NCBI RefSeq assembly: GCF_020080835.1
Contig: NC_058159.1
Location: 28,371,525-28,435,524 of the forward strand
DNA: 64,000 nt
Direction: 5' to 3'
Origin: Cotesia glomerata
Taxonomy: Eukaryota > Arthropoda > Insecta > Hymenoptera > Braconidae
Below, one piece after another: positions 12,504 to 24,793 of the stretch; positions within the stretch are counted from its first letter, which is position 1, and each line of letters opens with the position of its first letter. A program made the translations under genes and the position numbers. The notes below the pieces were generated by a model. It was not told the DNA's origin, made no database searches, and saw only the letters and a list, made by a program, of their open reading frames with translations.

Positions 12504-12853
12504 CTTTTCTTGGATACTATTCTGATTAGAAAATAAAAATTTGCTCCTTAAATTCTAAATTCTATAAATGTGAATGTATAATGTTTATGTATTTTGTTAA
12601 TTTGCCATTCGACTTATAAGGCCTTAGCATAATTTTTTGAAAAATAAATAAATAAATAATTATGTTTGTTTAATAGTGATCTAAAAATCAAAAATTTTTA
12701 GATTTGACCTCTTTCATCTATGAAAATTGTGAAATTAATTATAATAATTTTTTATAACAACCGAATATTTAAATTCTGCATTTTTTTAATTCAAATTTCA
12801 AATAAACTCAAGTTAAATTTAATTAATGAATTTTTCTTCATCTTTTTAATTAC

Positions 12854-12923
12854 CTGATGATTCTATCACCATGACACCGAGGATGGCAATGAAGAGACCA
12901 ATTGTTTTGTGCAGCAGCCGCAT
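12854..12923 (-). CDS. dpr-like: Dpr-like gene, first coding exon (signal peptide)
   Basis: Starting at ATG 12923-12921 it reads MRLLHKTIGLFIAILGVMV then IESS: a basic start and a hydrophobic core typical of a secretory signal peptide, as expected for a Dpr surface protein. The Kozak context is GAGGAGATGC (G at -3). It ends TCATCAG|GTAATT, donor GT at 12853-12852, phase 1. Joining to the phase-1 acceptor at 8395 keeps the frame open for 410 further codons. The alternative acceptor GAAAAG just upstream of the TTG would put exon 2 in a frame that stops, so it is rejected. The exon begins after TTATTCTGTTTGCAG, so at least one more 5' non-coding exon exists to the right. Splicing is inferred from sequence only. 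Confidence 0.8.
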
Positions 12924-12978
12924 CTCCTCGAGTTAAATTCAGTCTTATTCACCCTACCGCCATCTTAATCACTGCGTC
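12924..12978 (-). promoter_or_regulatory. 5' UTR part of exon 1, with a four-codon upstream ORF
   Basis: Between the acceptor (CAG at 12981-12979) and the coding ATG lies 55 nt of leader. It contains AAGATGG at 12963, a strong start context, reading ATG GCG GTA GGG TGA (12963..12949). This is a minimal upstream ORF ending 26 nt before the main start. Upstream ORFs often reduce translation; that effect here is inference. Confidence 0.6.
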
Positions 12979-13815
12979 CTGCAAACAGAATAAGAAACGA
13001 CGAGTATTAATAACACTCATATATATTTGTCTATAAATATAGAAACAACAGCAACAATAATTATTATTATGATTATAATAATAATAAGAGAATAGTCGTC
13101 GTAATGAATATAGATATAAAGGTGTATAATCCGAGTAAACATAAAACAGAGCGAGATAAATATCCTTTCTTTATACGTGGATGAAATTTACAATATGATA
13201 TTAATTAATAGCAGGGCTGCATGGGAGATTATGGACAATGTTTTACTCAGTGCATACAAAAGGATCCAGAGACAAAGTAGACCAGTAGTTAAGCGAGAAA
13301 CTTTTGTACCGGTATGAGAAAACCACTTTATGGTATAGTATCGCTTTTGTATTTCTTACTCGTTTATCCTCACAGCACCCTCATCCCTATCGCTTTAACT
13401 ATCATCATCATCGCATATACCTCATTTCCGTTAAATTGAACTACTTTCTAGATAATGCTGCTATTGTTATCCGCTAAATAAATATTACATTACATCATAC
13501 ACTAGATAAATTTACACATCTTCTCAAATAGGATCATGATCTGCGTATCTATTTACCTGAAGTCAAAAGGATTTAATTGAAATTTGAAAGATATATGCAA
13601 AACTATAAATTTGACAATTAATTATAACGTTAAAGATTTTTTTTCTTGAAAATTTTATTTAACTGTTCTCAACTGTAAAACTTAATAATCTTCATTAAGA
13701 GTTAAGAATCATTTATTTGGACAAGATAGAAAAATATAACAAATAAAATAAATAATGAAGAATGATAATGATGGATTGTAGAAAATTTTCTTCCTTGTTG
13801 TAGGTTAATATTTTT
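12979..13815. other. Upstream intron or intergenic sequence of the Dpr-like gene
   Basis: No gene is visible. The minus-strand polypyrimidine tract and acceptor of exon 1 lie at its left edge. The rest is AT-rich with short ATT repeats near 13058-13090. A leader exon for the Dpr-like gene should lie somewhere to the right, but no candidate can be proven. Confidence 0.5.
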
Positions 13816-13816
13816 T

Positions 13817-14502
13817 AACTTCCCGCTAAGAAAATTGAAAATTTTCAAAAATCGGGAAGTTATTGGTTTTACCCCGTTTTTCGAAAATCGAGTTTTCATC
13901 AGATCTCGACGTTTTGAGGTCCTAGGAAGCTTTCCTGACTATTCCCGCGAGGGTGTCACTATGTCTGTATGTATGTGTGTGTGTGTGTGTGTGTGTAAGT
14001 ATGTAAACCTCTTATAACTTTTGAACGGTTGAACCGATTTCATCGCGGTTGGTGCCATTCGAAAGGGCTTCGCCAAACTTAGATTTTCTGTTAATTTGAA
14101 CCGATTCGGATCGATAGATTTTGAGAAATTTGGAGAAATCTAAAAAAAAGTAGGAAAAAAAATTTTTTCTGAAGTGGTTTTTTTGGGATAACTTTTAAAC
14201 GGCTCAACCGATCGATTCCAAAAACTAATCAGCTCTCAACCTTGAAAAACCACATCGATCGCCGCCAATCCGGTCAAAATCGGTTCATTCATTCAAAAGT
14301 TATTGCGGTATGAACATTCAAAAAATAGTGTTCTATGAAACTTCTATCAGACTTTTGAGCTCAAAGAGCTCAAAAGCATAGAAAAGGTATCTTTTTGAGC
14401 TCGGAGAGCTTAAAACAACACACAGATTGTACTTTTGAGCTCGAAGAGCTCTAAAAAGTGGCCAGGTATTAACGGAATCAGCGGAAAGTTGCAGGGATGG
14501 CC
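13817..14502 (+). mobile_element. Dispersed repeat AACTTCCCGCTAAG...GGAAAGTTGCAGGGATGG
   Basis: About 690 bp, paralogous to 45689-46500 in opposite orientation. It has a subterminal hairpin (AACTTCCCG ... CGGGAAGTT), a TG microsatellite at 13973-13996, and an array of three TTTTGAGCTC-nnn-GAGCT palindromes at 14346-14460. A 60-codon frame (GTPFFENRVFIRSRR-like) is shared with the other copy, but no known domain is recognisable. Class unknown. Confidence 0.75.
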
Positions 14503-14746
14503 TTTAGGGTCAACCGTTTTCCTAATTTTTAAAAAATTTTTTTTTTCAATAATTTTTAAACTAAATTATTATAACAGAATCAATAATTTTATATTCTAGG
14601 GTATAATCCTTCTATATTTCATCATCCGTCATATGCTAAAGTAGTGCAGAAGAAAAACAGTTTGAGTTAATGGTAAACATTTCTTATAATTTTATATTTA
14701 ATAATTTAAAATCATTGTTATAATTTTTATCAACATCTTAAAAAGT

Positions 14747-14994
14747 CGGCTGCCCAATTTCAAAACACAGTAACTAACATTTAAAAATTTTTTTTAATTT
14801 TTCTTATTAAAAAAAAAGTTTGAATGCCAAATTGTTGAAAAATTTGATTTATCAATAGAAAATACTTGAATATAAATATTTTTAAGAAAAAATACTTGAA
14901 ATTAAGGTCTAAAAGTTATAAAAAATGCAGCAATATTAAAAAAAAATTAGGTATAAAAATTTTGCAGTTACTGTGTTTTAAAATTGGGCAGCCG
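14747..14994. mobile_element. CGGCTGCCCAATTT inverted-repeat element with 4-bp duplication
   Basis: The ends CGGCTGCCCAATTT...ACACAGTAACT and AGTTACTGTG...AAATTGGGCAGCCG are inverted. AAGT flanks both sides (14743-14746, 14995-14998). A second copy lies at 28650-28894 in the opposite sense with a different 4-bp duplication. Confidence 0.82.
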
Positions 14995-14998
14995 AAGT

Positions 14999-16566
14999 AT
15001 TGTTGCTAAATTTAAGTGATTTAAGTATGTATAAATTCCAGTATGTTTAATCCACAGGCCTTATTACCCTACCGTAGTAAAATAAGACCTATTTGCAACG
15101 TTTTTGAAAAAATATAATTTTGTGTTTGTTTTTGGTGAAAATTACCATTACTCCATTATATTTTATGGCTAATATATTAATATAAAAATTAGTGATACAT
15201 TTCAATAATTAAATGCAATATTTTCGATTTTTTTCAAAATCTCCCTTAGCTAAGCCTTATTACCCTCCGGTACCTTAATTTTTTATATTTAATAAATAAT
15301 TAATTGGGTTTAGTAAGCTTTTATTTTTATAACATGTGTTCTCTTGGGTCATACTTTTTTTTATAAACACTCAAAAAATAAATATTAAAATATTAAAGAA
15401 TAATTGAAATTATATTATCAAAATTTGCAGAGTTAATTATTTTTTGGCTTTACTTAACAAATAATCTTATGAAATTCTTAGCTATCAAATTTTTTTTTCA
15501 ATTTATTTATAAAAAAAATTCTAAAAATATTAAAATTGTAATTTAAAAAATATAGGTTAACTTAAGCATGATAAATAATCAATAACTTAAAAATTTGTTA
15601 GTCCATAACCAAGCGAAGGATGAAATTCGGCAAATTTTTATTTATTTCATCGAGTAACATTCACGGACAGTTATATATTTTACATTGAAGGAATTGAAAC
15701 ATGAATTTTTTATTATTCAATATTCTTCAGAATAAACGGCTTCACGGTCAGGTAAAACGGATTATATTTTGGGCCATTATGTCGCAGTTCCAGTGTCAGG
15801 AGAGAATATATATTCTAAGGAAAAAAGGTGTGCAGTTAATAGTTTTTTCAGAGGGAGTCCTTGGCAAAGTTTTCCAATCGCTCAGAATATAACGACGCGG
15901 CGAAATCACGAGAAGAGAAAATGAAAGAAACGCAAAAGGGGTTACTCGGGTGCATCAGCACTCTGGAGTAATACATATGTACAAAGATCGGGCTAAAAAC
16001 GGTGCCGAGAAAAAACTAAAAGAATAAAGAATAGTAGTAAGAGTAGCAAGCACATGCTACAAAACTCTAACTCCAGCATACAAGTGAGAACTTAATCCTT
16101 TGACGACGACCTTTACTCCGTGTTTTTTGGTCTTTTATCTTCGGGACCTTTGTGAATGATAAATTTATTTCTTCCAATTACTCGGTTATTTTATGGAATT
16201 AAAAAACATCCGAACATTTCGTTTCTTAGTTTACTTTTTTTTTAATTTCACTAATGCGGGCACCGTGATCAAAGAAAAAATATATTTATGGACTGAAAAA
16301 AAGATATCTTAACTCAAATATAATATTGGTGACTTGAAAAGATTTATAGAAAGACGACCAAAATCTTGATTGAAGCATATTTGATATTAATTATGAAAAC
16401 TTTGATTAAAAATTTTCCAATAATTAAATAAAGTAAAATTATTTCTCAATCAATATTTTTTATTGCATACTAAAATAATATCTTGTTCAATTAAATTCAG
16501 TTTCTCAACGCAAAATATTTTTTATTTACTCTCAAGCAAAATAACTCAAAAAATTGTCAGTTTCTA
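14999..16566. other. Gene-free AT-rich stretch
   Basis: No gene or clear element is visible. Low-complexity A/T runs dominate. The phrase GCCTTATTACCCTACCGTAG recurs in altered form at 15246-15270, suggesting an old repeat. A less AT-rich segment lies at 15880-16130 without recognisable coding. Confidence 0.5.
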
Positions 16567-17052
16567 CACTGATAAAAGGATTTGTTTATATTTAATAAGC
16601 TTTATTAACTGTTAATAAATAATTTTTTAACATCATAGGATTTAATAAATATTTATTATCAGTTAATAAATTATTTATTAAATATGATTTATTAAATTTT
16701 AATAAATATTTGTTAACAGTTAATAATTAATTTATTAAGTACAATTTATTAATTGTTAACAAATATTTATTTAAAATAAAAAGCAAAAATAGCAATTTTC
16801 TTTTGGGACTTTTTATAACCCTATAGCTAGAATACATGATAATAATTCAATTAACTAAATAAATTAACTTTTTTAATATTTAAAAATATAAAAGATAATT
16901 ATGAGCTGTGAAAGAATTTAGTATTTTACAAAATATATACCAAATAAATATTTATTGAATGCTAAAAAATATTCATAAAATTCAATAAATTTAATAATTG
17001 TCTTCAAATAAATTAAATTATTAATAATTAATAAATCCTTCTTCTATCAGTG
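16567..17052. mobile_element. CACTGATAAAAGG MITE (486 bp)
   Basis: The inverted ends CACTGATAAAAGGATTT / AAATCCTTCTTCTATCAGTG are flanked by TA (16565-16566, 17053-17054). The interior is a monotonous AATAAATATTTATTAAC pattern. It sits within a further CTGAAAAAAAGATATCTTAA-type repeat (about 16288-17232). Confidence 0.88.
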
Positions 17053-17054
17053 TA

Positions 17055-18040
17055 TAAAAAATAAGCGCTACTCAATAATAAATAAATTTACAAATTACTA
17101 AAAATCTTCTTTTAAATTTTAAATGATTTATTAATTAAAGAAGATCGTCAATTAATTAAAACTTGTGAATTAAATAATTAATCAAATAAATAAAGGAAAA
17201 ATTTTCAAGGCAGAAACCATTTTTTTTGTGTATAAATATAGACTAACAAAAATGAAAGCTCCGATGAAGGGAAAAAAGGGAAAATGATTTTAAATAACAA
17301 TTGAAATCGTTGACAAATTTCACCGTGAATTAAAGTCTGCAACAGATTTTAAAATAGCGCTTTATGCTGTCGTCCGCTGGTAGGCGAGGTGAAAACTCCA
17401 ACACGTCCGTTGATCTACGTCACTTTTTATGGAATAAAATAGTAGTGTAAAAAATCGCAGCGTCAGATTTTTCTGGTGACCCTGCTTCATAAAAATAAAA
17501 GAAAAACCAAAATTACACCGGGGTGAGAGAGTGGAAAGGATTTCGTACTATGTCATGGATAATTTTCGAATTCCAACATCCAGTACGTCATATTCGTTCG
17601 ACCGTTTTAAAATCTAACCGCACACTGTCACTTCATATATATGCAATTATTTTATTTCACTGGGATAGTTGTCTATTTTATTCAACTTTTTGATCTCATA
17701 ATTAACAAACTCATACAAATTGTTCATTTTATGATAATACTTTTTAATTATCGTTATGGAGAAATTTCATTCGTACTAGTGAAACAAATTTAATTAAAAA
17801 GTACGGAGTTTAATTATTATTAAACGTATAAGCTGTTGGATTTTTAATTTTATTATTTATTTATTCATTTATTTATCTACTTTACAGCTGCTGTCGGAAA
17901 TGTGTGCGTCAAAAAAATTTGAAATTTGATATTGTGAAATTGAAAATTGAGATTTTGTTAATGTAATTAGTATTGTATAGAATTTACCTGAGTATATTTT
18001 TTTATTTGTATAAAAAAATTGTAAGTAAAAATTAAAAAAC
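17055..18040. other. Gene-free stretch
   Basis: The first ~180 bp completes the repeat around the MITE. Positions 17330-17650 are less AT-rich and unique. No open frame or RNA gene is recognisable. Confidence 0.45.
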
Positions 18041-18542
18041 GCCATTCGGCCAAACCCGAAATGGAAGGTAGGTTTCGATAGTTTCGAAGACTATCATTTC
18101 TAAACATATTGACAAATTTTGCTCATTTTAGGGCTCATGCAAGCTAATTGTCCAAGGAATCTGTATACTAAATTTCATTAGGATCTGTTGAGAATTCTCG
18201 ATAGAATAATATTTATAAGTCGGTTGTACTATACACATTGCCTGAAAATGGTTCAATTGCACTCTTAACTTTGATAAAATAACTAGAAATGGTCAAAATG
18301 TCAATGTTATATACGTCAAATTAAAGGTAATTTAATGAGCTATCAGAAAAATTTTCAAAGATTAACTATCTCTGTTCAATAAAAAGTTATACATCAATGA
18401 AGTGACCAAAAACGTGATTTTCACTATTTTAAAAACTTTAAATGGCCACCATTACTAAACTAATTGATCAATTTTGCTCATCTTCAAACTCGTTCAAGGT
18501 AATTACCCAAAGAATATGTGTAACATGAGGACCAATGCAATA

Positions 18543-19047
18543 CCCCCATGAAAAAAAAAATATTAAAAACATATATGTCGAAAAATATAAAAAATATATT
18601 TTAAATACATTAAAAATCTATAAAATATATAAAAAATATGTGTAGTAAATATATTTTTTATAACCAACTTTTGGTCGATTTTCATATATATTTTATATAT
18701 TTTAAATATATTAAAAATCTATAAAAAATATGTATAGTAAATATATTTTTAATAACTAACTTTTGGCCGATTTTCATAAATATTTTATATATTTTAAATA
18801 TATTTTAGATATATTCAAAATATATCTTAAAATACATAAAAAATACATAGCTAAAAATATAAAAAAAATATATTTTGAATATATATAAAATATTTATGAA
18901 AATCCGCCAAAAGTTAGTTATTAAAAATATATTTACTATGCAGAATTTATGTATATTTATATATTTTTTATAGAACTTTAATATATTTAAAATATATTTC
19001 TTATGTATTTCGACATATATATTTTTTATATTTTTTTTTCATGGGGG
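18543..19047. mobile_element. Long AT palindrome element bounded by CCCCCATG
   Basis: CCCCCATGAAAAAAAAAATA and its inverse close a 505-bp near-palindrome, flanked by TA on both sides (18541-18542, 19048-19049). Arms contain ACTTTTGGYCGATTTTCAT facing each other. It matches the element at 52756-53134. Probably a foldback MITE. Confidence 0.85.
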
Positions 19048-20109
19048 TAGATGGATTTTAATGAAATCTACCTAAAAAAAAAATAGCTATGTAAAAATTA
19101 CGTATAGTTTTATTCGAAATAAAATTTTTGTTGAGATTAAAAGCTTCAAAAACTAATTAATTTTTACAAACTTTCATGACGATTATTATAAATTTGCCGC
19201 AAAATAAAATACTTTGGAAAAAAAAATTGAATAATATTGATATTTTGATTTTTTATAAATAAAAAATCAAAAAAAAAAAAATACATGACCGTGAAACTAA
19301 AAAAGGCCATTCGGCAGCCGAAATGGAAGTAGATTTTTCAAATAAAAAAAATTGATTTTTAATAAAATAATATAATAACACTGATAATGTATAACTTAAT
19401 TCATGAATTAAAAACAAAATTCAATAATAAATTTAAAACTATTTACAACAAATTTTGGAAAAAAAATTATCTTGTGAAGAAAAAGTTTCTCAAATATTTA
19501 CCAAAGAATTGCACAGATTATAAGATTTGAATTATAAATGTCCAAATTTTAAGTAACTGCTGAGAAACAACAGTTTTCAAGTTAATCAGAATTTTGCAAC
19601 CGGATAAAATTTTAGTTGAAGAAAACAATGGTTAGAACTAATTTGTGACATATTTACTGACAACCTATCCGAAAACATTACACAAAAGACTGATCAATAT
19701 CGTAATTATTGAATTTACATCATGATTAAGCTATGATGTAGACAATAATTCTAAAACGGCTGCAACAGTAAAACTGTTTCATTAAACGAACTCTAAAACG
19801 AGTAATATTGAGGCTACTACCACTTTTAAACAGTGAAAATTGAAGCTTATTAAAAGAGCTTTACGATGCATTTTACCGAATTTCAATATTTTGTCTAGTT
19901 CAGTAATTATACCAAGTTGAAGTAATAAAAACATCAATTTTTACGATTTTCAAAATTTCAAAATCCTGTCATTTCCAAATTACTCGCCTGATTAAGCTCA
20001 TCTTCGAACTTAACCTTGGTCTTGATCGATAGATAAAGCATGCTGAGTTTGAGAAGAATCGGTCATAAATTGAAAACGCTATCGTGCTGACAAGCCGCGT
20101 TATATCGTA

Positions 20110-20117
20110 TAAATATA

Positions 20118-20192
<75 letters not shown>
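20110..20192. repeat. (TA)n microsatellite
   Basis: An uninterrupted TA run with a few G interruptions at its left edge. It produces a meaningless Tyr-Ile frame on the minus strand. Confidence 0.95.
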
Positions 20193-20193
<1 letters not shown>

Positions 20194-20499
20194 CATACAT
20201 ATATAAACTTTTGAACTCTATATATATTTTCTGACTCAGCTCGACAAACTAAGTCAGAAAATGGCTAAATTTTTCAAAAGTTGCGCCATGAGGACGGCTG
20301 CAATAGTTAGATTTTTATAAAATCTACTAAAAATTAAGATACGATCAAGTTAATTTATGGAATTCATCAAAATTACTAACTTGATAATGATAATGATAAC
20401 AATTAATACTGAAAAAACAAAAGTCGATATTTTGCTCTAGCTACTTCAACTTAATCATTTGATTACACCAATTTGAACCGTCTAATTAATAAGATAAAC

Positions 20500-22800
20500 C
20501 AAGTGTTGAAAAAAAAGTTTTAAATAATTAGCATTATATGGAGTGTACTTTTAGCCGATTAAACAGTAGAGAGCAGAGTCCGTGTCTTTACCTAACGGAA
20601 AAGTTTGCTAATGAAATGATCGATGAGCCTGACAAGGCTCCGCATAATCAACCTGCTGCTTGGTAAAACTCCCAGTCGAGTTTAAGGACAAAGTTACGGG
20701 CACTGGAATATCTAATACCAATAAAATAGTCTACATCTACAGCTATACAAATATACATATAAGAGCTAACATATAACATATAACAATGGCATTATGTACT
20801 CGGCATCACCAGTACCCTCTCGAGCATAGCCATAATTTATTCGTCATGATGAAGAATCAGCAGCAAACTTTTACACGAGAGCAAACTCCAAGCATTCGCG
20901 TTAAAGATCCATCAAGAGTGTTAGCATTCCGCTTGATCGACTTTGTAGTTTAAACTCGGAATTATAAAACCTACATTCTCGTCTGCGCCTAATATATTAA
21001 CCATCACTCGTTTGTGGTTTGTCTCAACCGAACTATCCTGGGATTTGTCTAAAGTTTTAATTGCCAAGACGGTAATTGATCAGATTGAGACTTTGAATCT
21101 GGATTTTAATTCATTGTTATTTAGGGGAGATTCGTACTTGCTGATTTTTACTAATGGGAATCTTGGATTTATTTTTAAATAATTATTTGGGGTGAATTTT
21201 ATTTTTTTTATGAAATTTTTTTAATTTTTGAATTTAGATTTTTTTTGAAACTTTAAAAATTTTTGACTAAATGAAATTTCTGATGTGAATTTCTTAAATT
21301 TTGCAGTCAATTTTGAATTATTATTGATGGCTCAAAAATAATTGACAAATAAAAAGTAAAAAAATGTAAATTAAAGCTCATCTTATTACTAAACTAATTT
21401 TTTTTATGAAAATAAAATTAGTCGACATTTTTTAATTTTTTATTGAAAAAATTTCAATTAAACAATTGAAAAATAAATTTCACATGTAAAAAACTTGTAA
21501 AACTATAAGTGCAATTTTTTAGAAATATTTTTTTAGTTGTAATTTAATTAATAAATAAAATCAAAAATTTTTAGACGTCTGCTAACTTCAATGTCATTTT
21601 TTTTTTTTCAAAATTTATAATTTAAATGTAAAATTATTTTTAATATATTTTTCAACTTTACATCTGATGAAATTCCATCAAAAAATTTTCAATTAAAAAA
21701 AAATGATATTATTCCAAATAAAAATATTTTATCAGATACATTAAATTAATATTTATAAACATATTTATGATGAAAAATAAAATTTAAATAACATAAATGC
21801 GATAAAAAGCTTTATAAGTATACAATAAACAAATAAACCATCCTTCATAAAATGAAATTCCGTTATAAATATCACAATTGGATTTAATTTACGTCAAACA
21901 TCAACTTGGCTTATCCATGCTAAAAAAAACGCGATTAAATAAATAAAAAAAAAAATTAAAAATTACAACCTCATATCGATAATTTTTCACTGTGAACGTA
22001 AACATAATATTTATGTTTTTATTTTTATACAGCAGTAATATATTTAAGTTTTAAGAATGAAAATTTAATCTCGTTATAACAGTAATTTATACATAGCGCT
22101 TTAGTTACTTTCCAGGGATGCAAAGTAGAAGTATATAGTATAGTAACAGGGTAAAAAACTTTTTTCACTATTTTACATCTACATTTACATCTAAGTCTAC
22201 GCTGACGCTACAATATGACACTACGGATATATATATCCAGTAAAAGTTGAAGAAAAGCAAGAATGTCAAACTTTTTAAACGCTGGTAGGTGCGAACAACG
22301 TTTTTCGTTGGACAAACTAGACAAGAATTCTGAAAAGTTATACCGTTGGCTTTTGTCGGTTAGTTTTATTTGTTACTATATATATATGGTGAGAAGTTTA
22401 TGTGTTTTATTGTACATATAACCGCTAAGAGAAGAGAGAGAGAGAGAGAGATGTTGAAAAAAATTAAAAAAAACAACAAAAAATAAGGCAGAAGACAAAG
22501 AAAAAGTTAAAAGTAAAAGCGACTGCGACTATGCAATGTGGCATCTTCTTGTATCGCTGAAAGAACTTGTAACAAGCTGGTATAAAAGTATAAAACACTG
22601 AAAGATGCTCTCTAGTGTTATTACAGCAAGTCGTTTGCTTCGAAAAAAGGTTGCATATAGGATCCGTGAAATAAAGTGAATTAAAATATGTAAAGTTTTA
22701 ATAAAAATTCTTTTTTGGTTATAAAATAACGGAAAATAAATTAGCATTATAAAATAGTGGTAATAGCGAGTAGAATTTTTGTTGACGGAGAATAAGTACA
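20500..22800. other. Gene-free stretch
   Basis: 20560-21020 is unique and less AT-rich, with no coding signal. 21130-22100 is extremely AT-rich. A (GA)n run lies at 22434-22452. No gene is visible. Confidence 0.5.
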
Positions 22801-23186
22801 TAAAAATCAAGTATTGTAGGAGTGAAGTTAAATTCTACCGGGTTTCAAATCCCGAGAGAGTAGAATAGAATCCTGAGTGAAGACTTAAGTAAGCTTCCGA
22901 ATCTACAGGTAGCGAAATAGATAGCTTTATATATATGTATAATGATAGGGAAGAAACATAGTAAGGAAAAGGAACAAAATAATGTTATGGGAAATGAAAT
23001 CTGGTAACTTTTTCAGTTGATTTATTTGGTAAAGACATTGGTTATGTCTTATTGTCAAAAAGCAAAAATTCAAGAAATCTCCCAAACTCCGTATAGAAGT
23101 ATTTAAATACATAATACACACGCTGTTGAAATTTAGAGACAATTTACCACGTCTAACCGAAGATAATTGCAATTGAAAATGACATT

Positions 23187-23703
23187 ATTATTATGAGTTT
23201 TACTTGTATACCGTTTTCTGGTTTTTACAAGGCTAATTGTCTCAGCTTCTGCGCATATAGTCTTTTTCAACTCTTTATTATCAACATATGCTCCGCTCTA
23301 TATTATCAACACAATCTTTCAACTCTTTTATTGTCAACATGTTCTCCGCTCTTTTTATAATCAACATGTTCTCCACTTTTTATTATCAACATGTTCTCCG
23401 CTTTTTATAATCAACATATCATTTCGCACATAATTCTATTCTCAATGCGGCTGTGGACCAACTTGTGCTTTCTGTACTGTATTTACCCTATTCCTCACCC
23501 CTTTCTATCGGTTGTTGGAATAGTGGCGATGGGGAAACCACAGAGAAAAGCCATGCCAGTACAGTCGGCTACCGGAGCGATCTCCGACGGTTGGTGTTGG
23601 AACTATTCGAACAACCGTCGGGGCTCGAACCCTCGCCTCACGACATGATGCACGAACGAACTAACGGGATAATGACTTAGTCCGCTCGGTCATCATGCCA
23701 ATT
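23187..23703 (-). mobile_element. tRNA-headed SINE (517 bp) with 14-bp target duplication
   Basis: On the minus strand it starts near GGCATGATGACCGAGCGGAC (A-box-like, tRNA Leu/Ser style) and has GGTTCGAGCCC (B box) at 23631..23621. A core (CCGACTGTACT..., GCGGCTGTGGACC reversed) is shared with 33622-34268. TTGAAAATGACATT flanks both ends (23173-23186 and 23704-23717). The paralogous site near 59700 is empty. The 3' part holds a ~27-bp tandem repeat. Confidence 0.85.
23262..23420. repeat. ~27-bp tandem repeat within the SINE tail
   Basis: Around five imperfect units of the form CTTTTTATAATCAACATGTT + CTCCGCT. It may be an expanded SINE tail module. Confidence 0.75.
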
Positions 23704-24239
23704 TTGAAAATGACATTTTTACACAGACGGTATGGGAAAAAAGAGAGAAAACCGCGAAGTTTTATTATTTTTGTATTGAAGAAATTTTAAAAATTTCACG
23801 AAAAACTAATATTACTTAGATTAATACATTTATAATTACCCTACAAAATTCTAGAATTCCCTACCACATAGTTTTTTAGAAATCATTGATAAACTAGTAA
23901 AGTAAACAAATAAAGTCATGCGTGGAAGTAAGTGAGCAATAGCCCGTAAGAGAGGCGACACTAGCGAGTGACAGACAGCAGTAGCATAAACTATAGGTTG
24001 GGAAAGAACTACCTTAATTTCATTGAGGAATTTTTTGTTATTCTGACAGCCAACGCTTGTAGAGATCGATTACACACCAGTTCGGATTTTTTTACGTCAC
24101 TTGTTTAATTGATTCTTCAGTTTTTTATTTTTCATCCAAAAACAGTTTCATCTTTTGATATTAATTGTTAAAAAATTTTTTCTACCTGACGGCGACTCGT
24201 TTTACTGGTGTTATTCGATTCATGGGAAAAAAAAATTCA

Positions 24240-24793
24240 AAATTAATAAACCCTTGCGCTATATCGCTTAAAAGTGAGAAAAAATATTTTCACTTTAGAT
24301 ATTAGAAAATTATTGCTTTCGGCTACTATTCTTCCCTTGATTGATTATTGTTCGGTTGTGCTAATTCATTTAAATGCCGATAATGATTTAAAATTGCAGC
24401 GTGCAGTAAATTATGCAATAAGGTTTATTTTTTATATCAAACTAAATGAACATATAACCCTTTATAGATTCAAATTGAAATGATCGGTCAAATCTATAGG
24501 AGAATATATTTTCTGGCTACATACTTCTATAAGTTGTTGGATACTGGAAAACCTATTTATTTTAAGGGAATTATTTATAGAAGACGATGCTAGGTGGTCA
24601 AAAAGATTAGCGAGTAAAAACAACAATGTAAATTATTTGATTCCTAGCTTTTCTACTTTATATCTTGAGCATTTATTTTTAGCTTCGGCAATACGTCTAT
24701 GGCAAAAGTTACCAGCTGATATAGTAGGTGCGACGACTTTGGAAATATTTAAAAAGAAAACGTATGATTATTTATTCTCTACTGACTTGTAAA
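24240..24793 (+). pseudogene. Non-LTR reverse-transcriptase C-terminal fragment, frameshifted
   Basis: Frame 1 (24274-24480) encodes KLLLSATILPLIDYCSVV and LQRAVNYAIRFIF, typical of the region after the RT catalytic core in jockey/CR1-like elements. The text continues in frame 3 (RIYFLATYFYKLLDTGKPIY, about 24501-24560) and returns to frame 1 (LASAIRLWQKLPADI...LEIFKKKTYDYL, stop 24790). At least two frameshifts and one stop make it non-functional. Catalytic residues lie upstream and are absent. Clade assignment is inference. Confidence 0.75.

Larger units (their letters stand above)
11680..12656 (+). pseudogene. Non-LTR retrotransposon 3' fragment (end of reverse-transcriptase ORF plus tail), interrupted
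   Basis: The frame ending at 11866 encodes ...AIKYYNKLSNELKTL... then RRKICQFI, the pattern found at the C-terminal end of insect non-LTR reverse-transcriptase ORFs (KLPxxLK followed by a basic FK..L stretch). There is no intact catalytic domain. The 3' region carries GCCATTCGACTTATAAGGCC and closes with AAATAAATAAATAAAT at about 12640-12656, like the tail at 29810-29862. Two MITEs are nested in it. The clade is not determinable. Confidence 0.5.
8395..12853 (-). other. Intron 1 of the visible Dpr-like gene (4459 bp)
   Basis: It is bounded on the minus strand by donor CAG|GTAATT at 12853 and acceptor ACAG at 8395-8396. Phases agree (exon ends TCA TCA G, next exon begins AA ACC). It carries a tandem pair of CACGAAAA elements, a retrotransposon 3' fragment and two MITEs. 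Positions 10860-11200 are relatively GC-rich and unique, with no recognisable coding. Confidence 0.75.
18044..20400. repeat. GCCATTCGGC / AAATCTACC dispersed repeat fragments
   Basis: Segments beginning GCCATTCGGC...GAAATGGAAGGTAG at 18044, 19308 and (related) 25093 recur with ATGAAATCTACCTAAAAAA at 19058 and elsewhere. GACAAACTAAGTCAGAAAATGGC at 20246 matches a degenerate copy at 44031. They appear to be one decayed repeat family; borders are not resolved. Confidence 0.45.
23060..24013. mobile_element. TTAA-type element T5, truncated copy interrupted by a SINE
   Basis: It matches 59571-60263 from about 23075 to its end GAACTACC at 24013, followed by TTAA (24014-24017). The left terminus is missing or too diverged to see. 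It contains the SINE insertion 23187-23703. It retains an intact TTAA at 23821-23824, exactly where the other copy carries a nested 243-bp element. Confidence 0.75.

Noticed and set aside
19969..20196. Tyr/Ile repeat protein on the minus strand
   Set aside because: Translation of the (TA)n microsatellite.
23600..23700. Possible tRNA gene on the minus strand
   Set aside because: B box is good but no cloverleaf acceptor stem; it is the head of a SINE with a clear target duplication.
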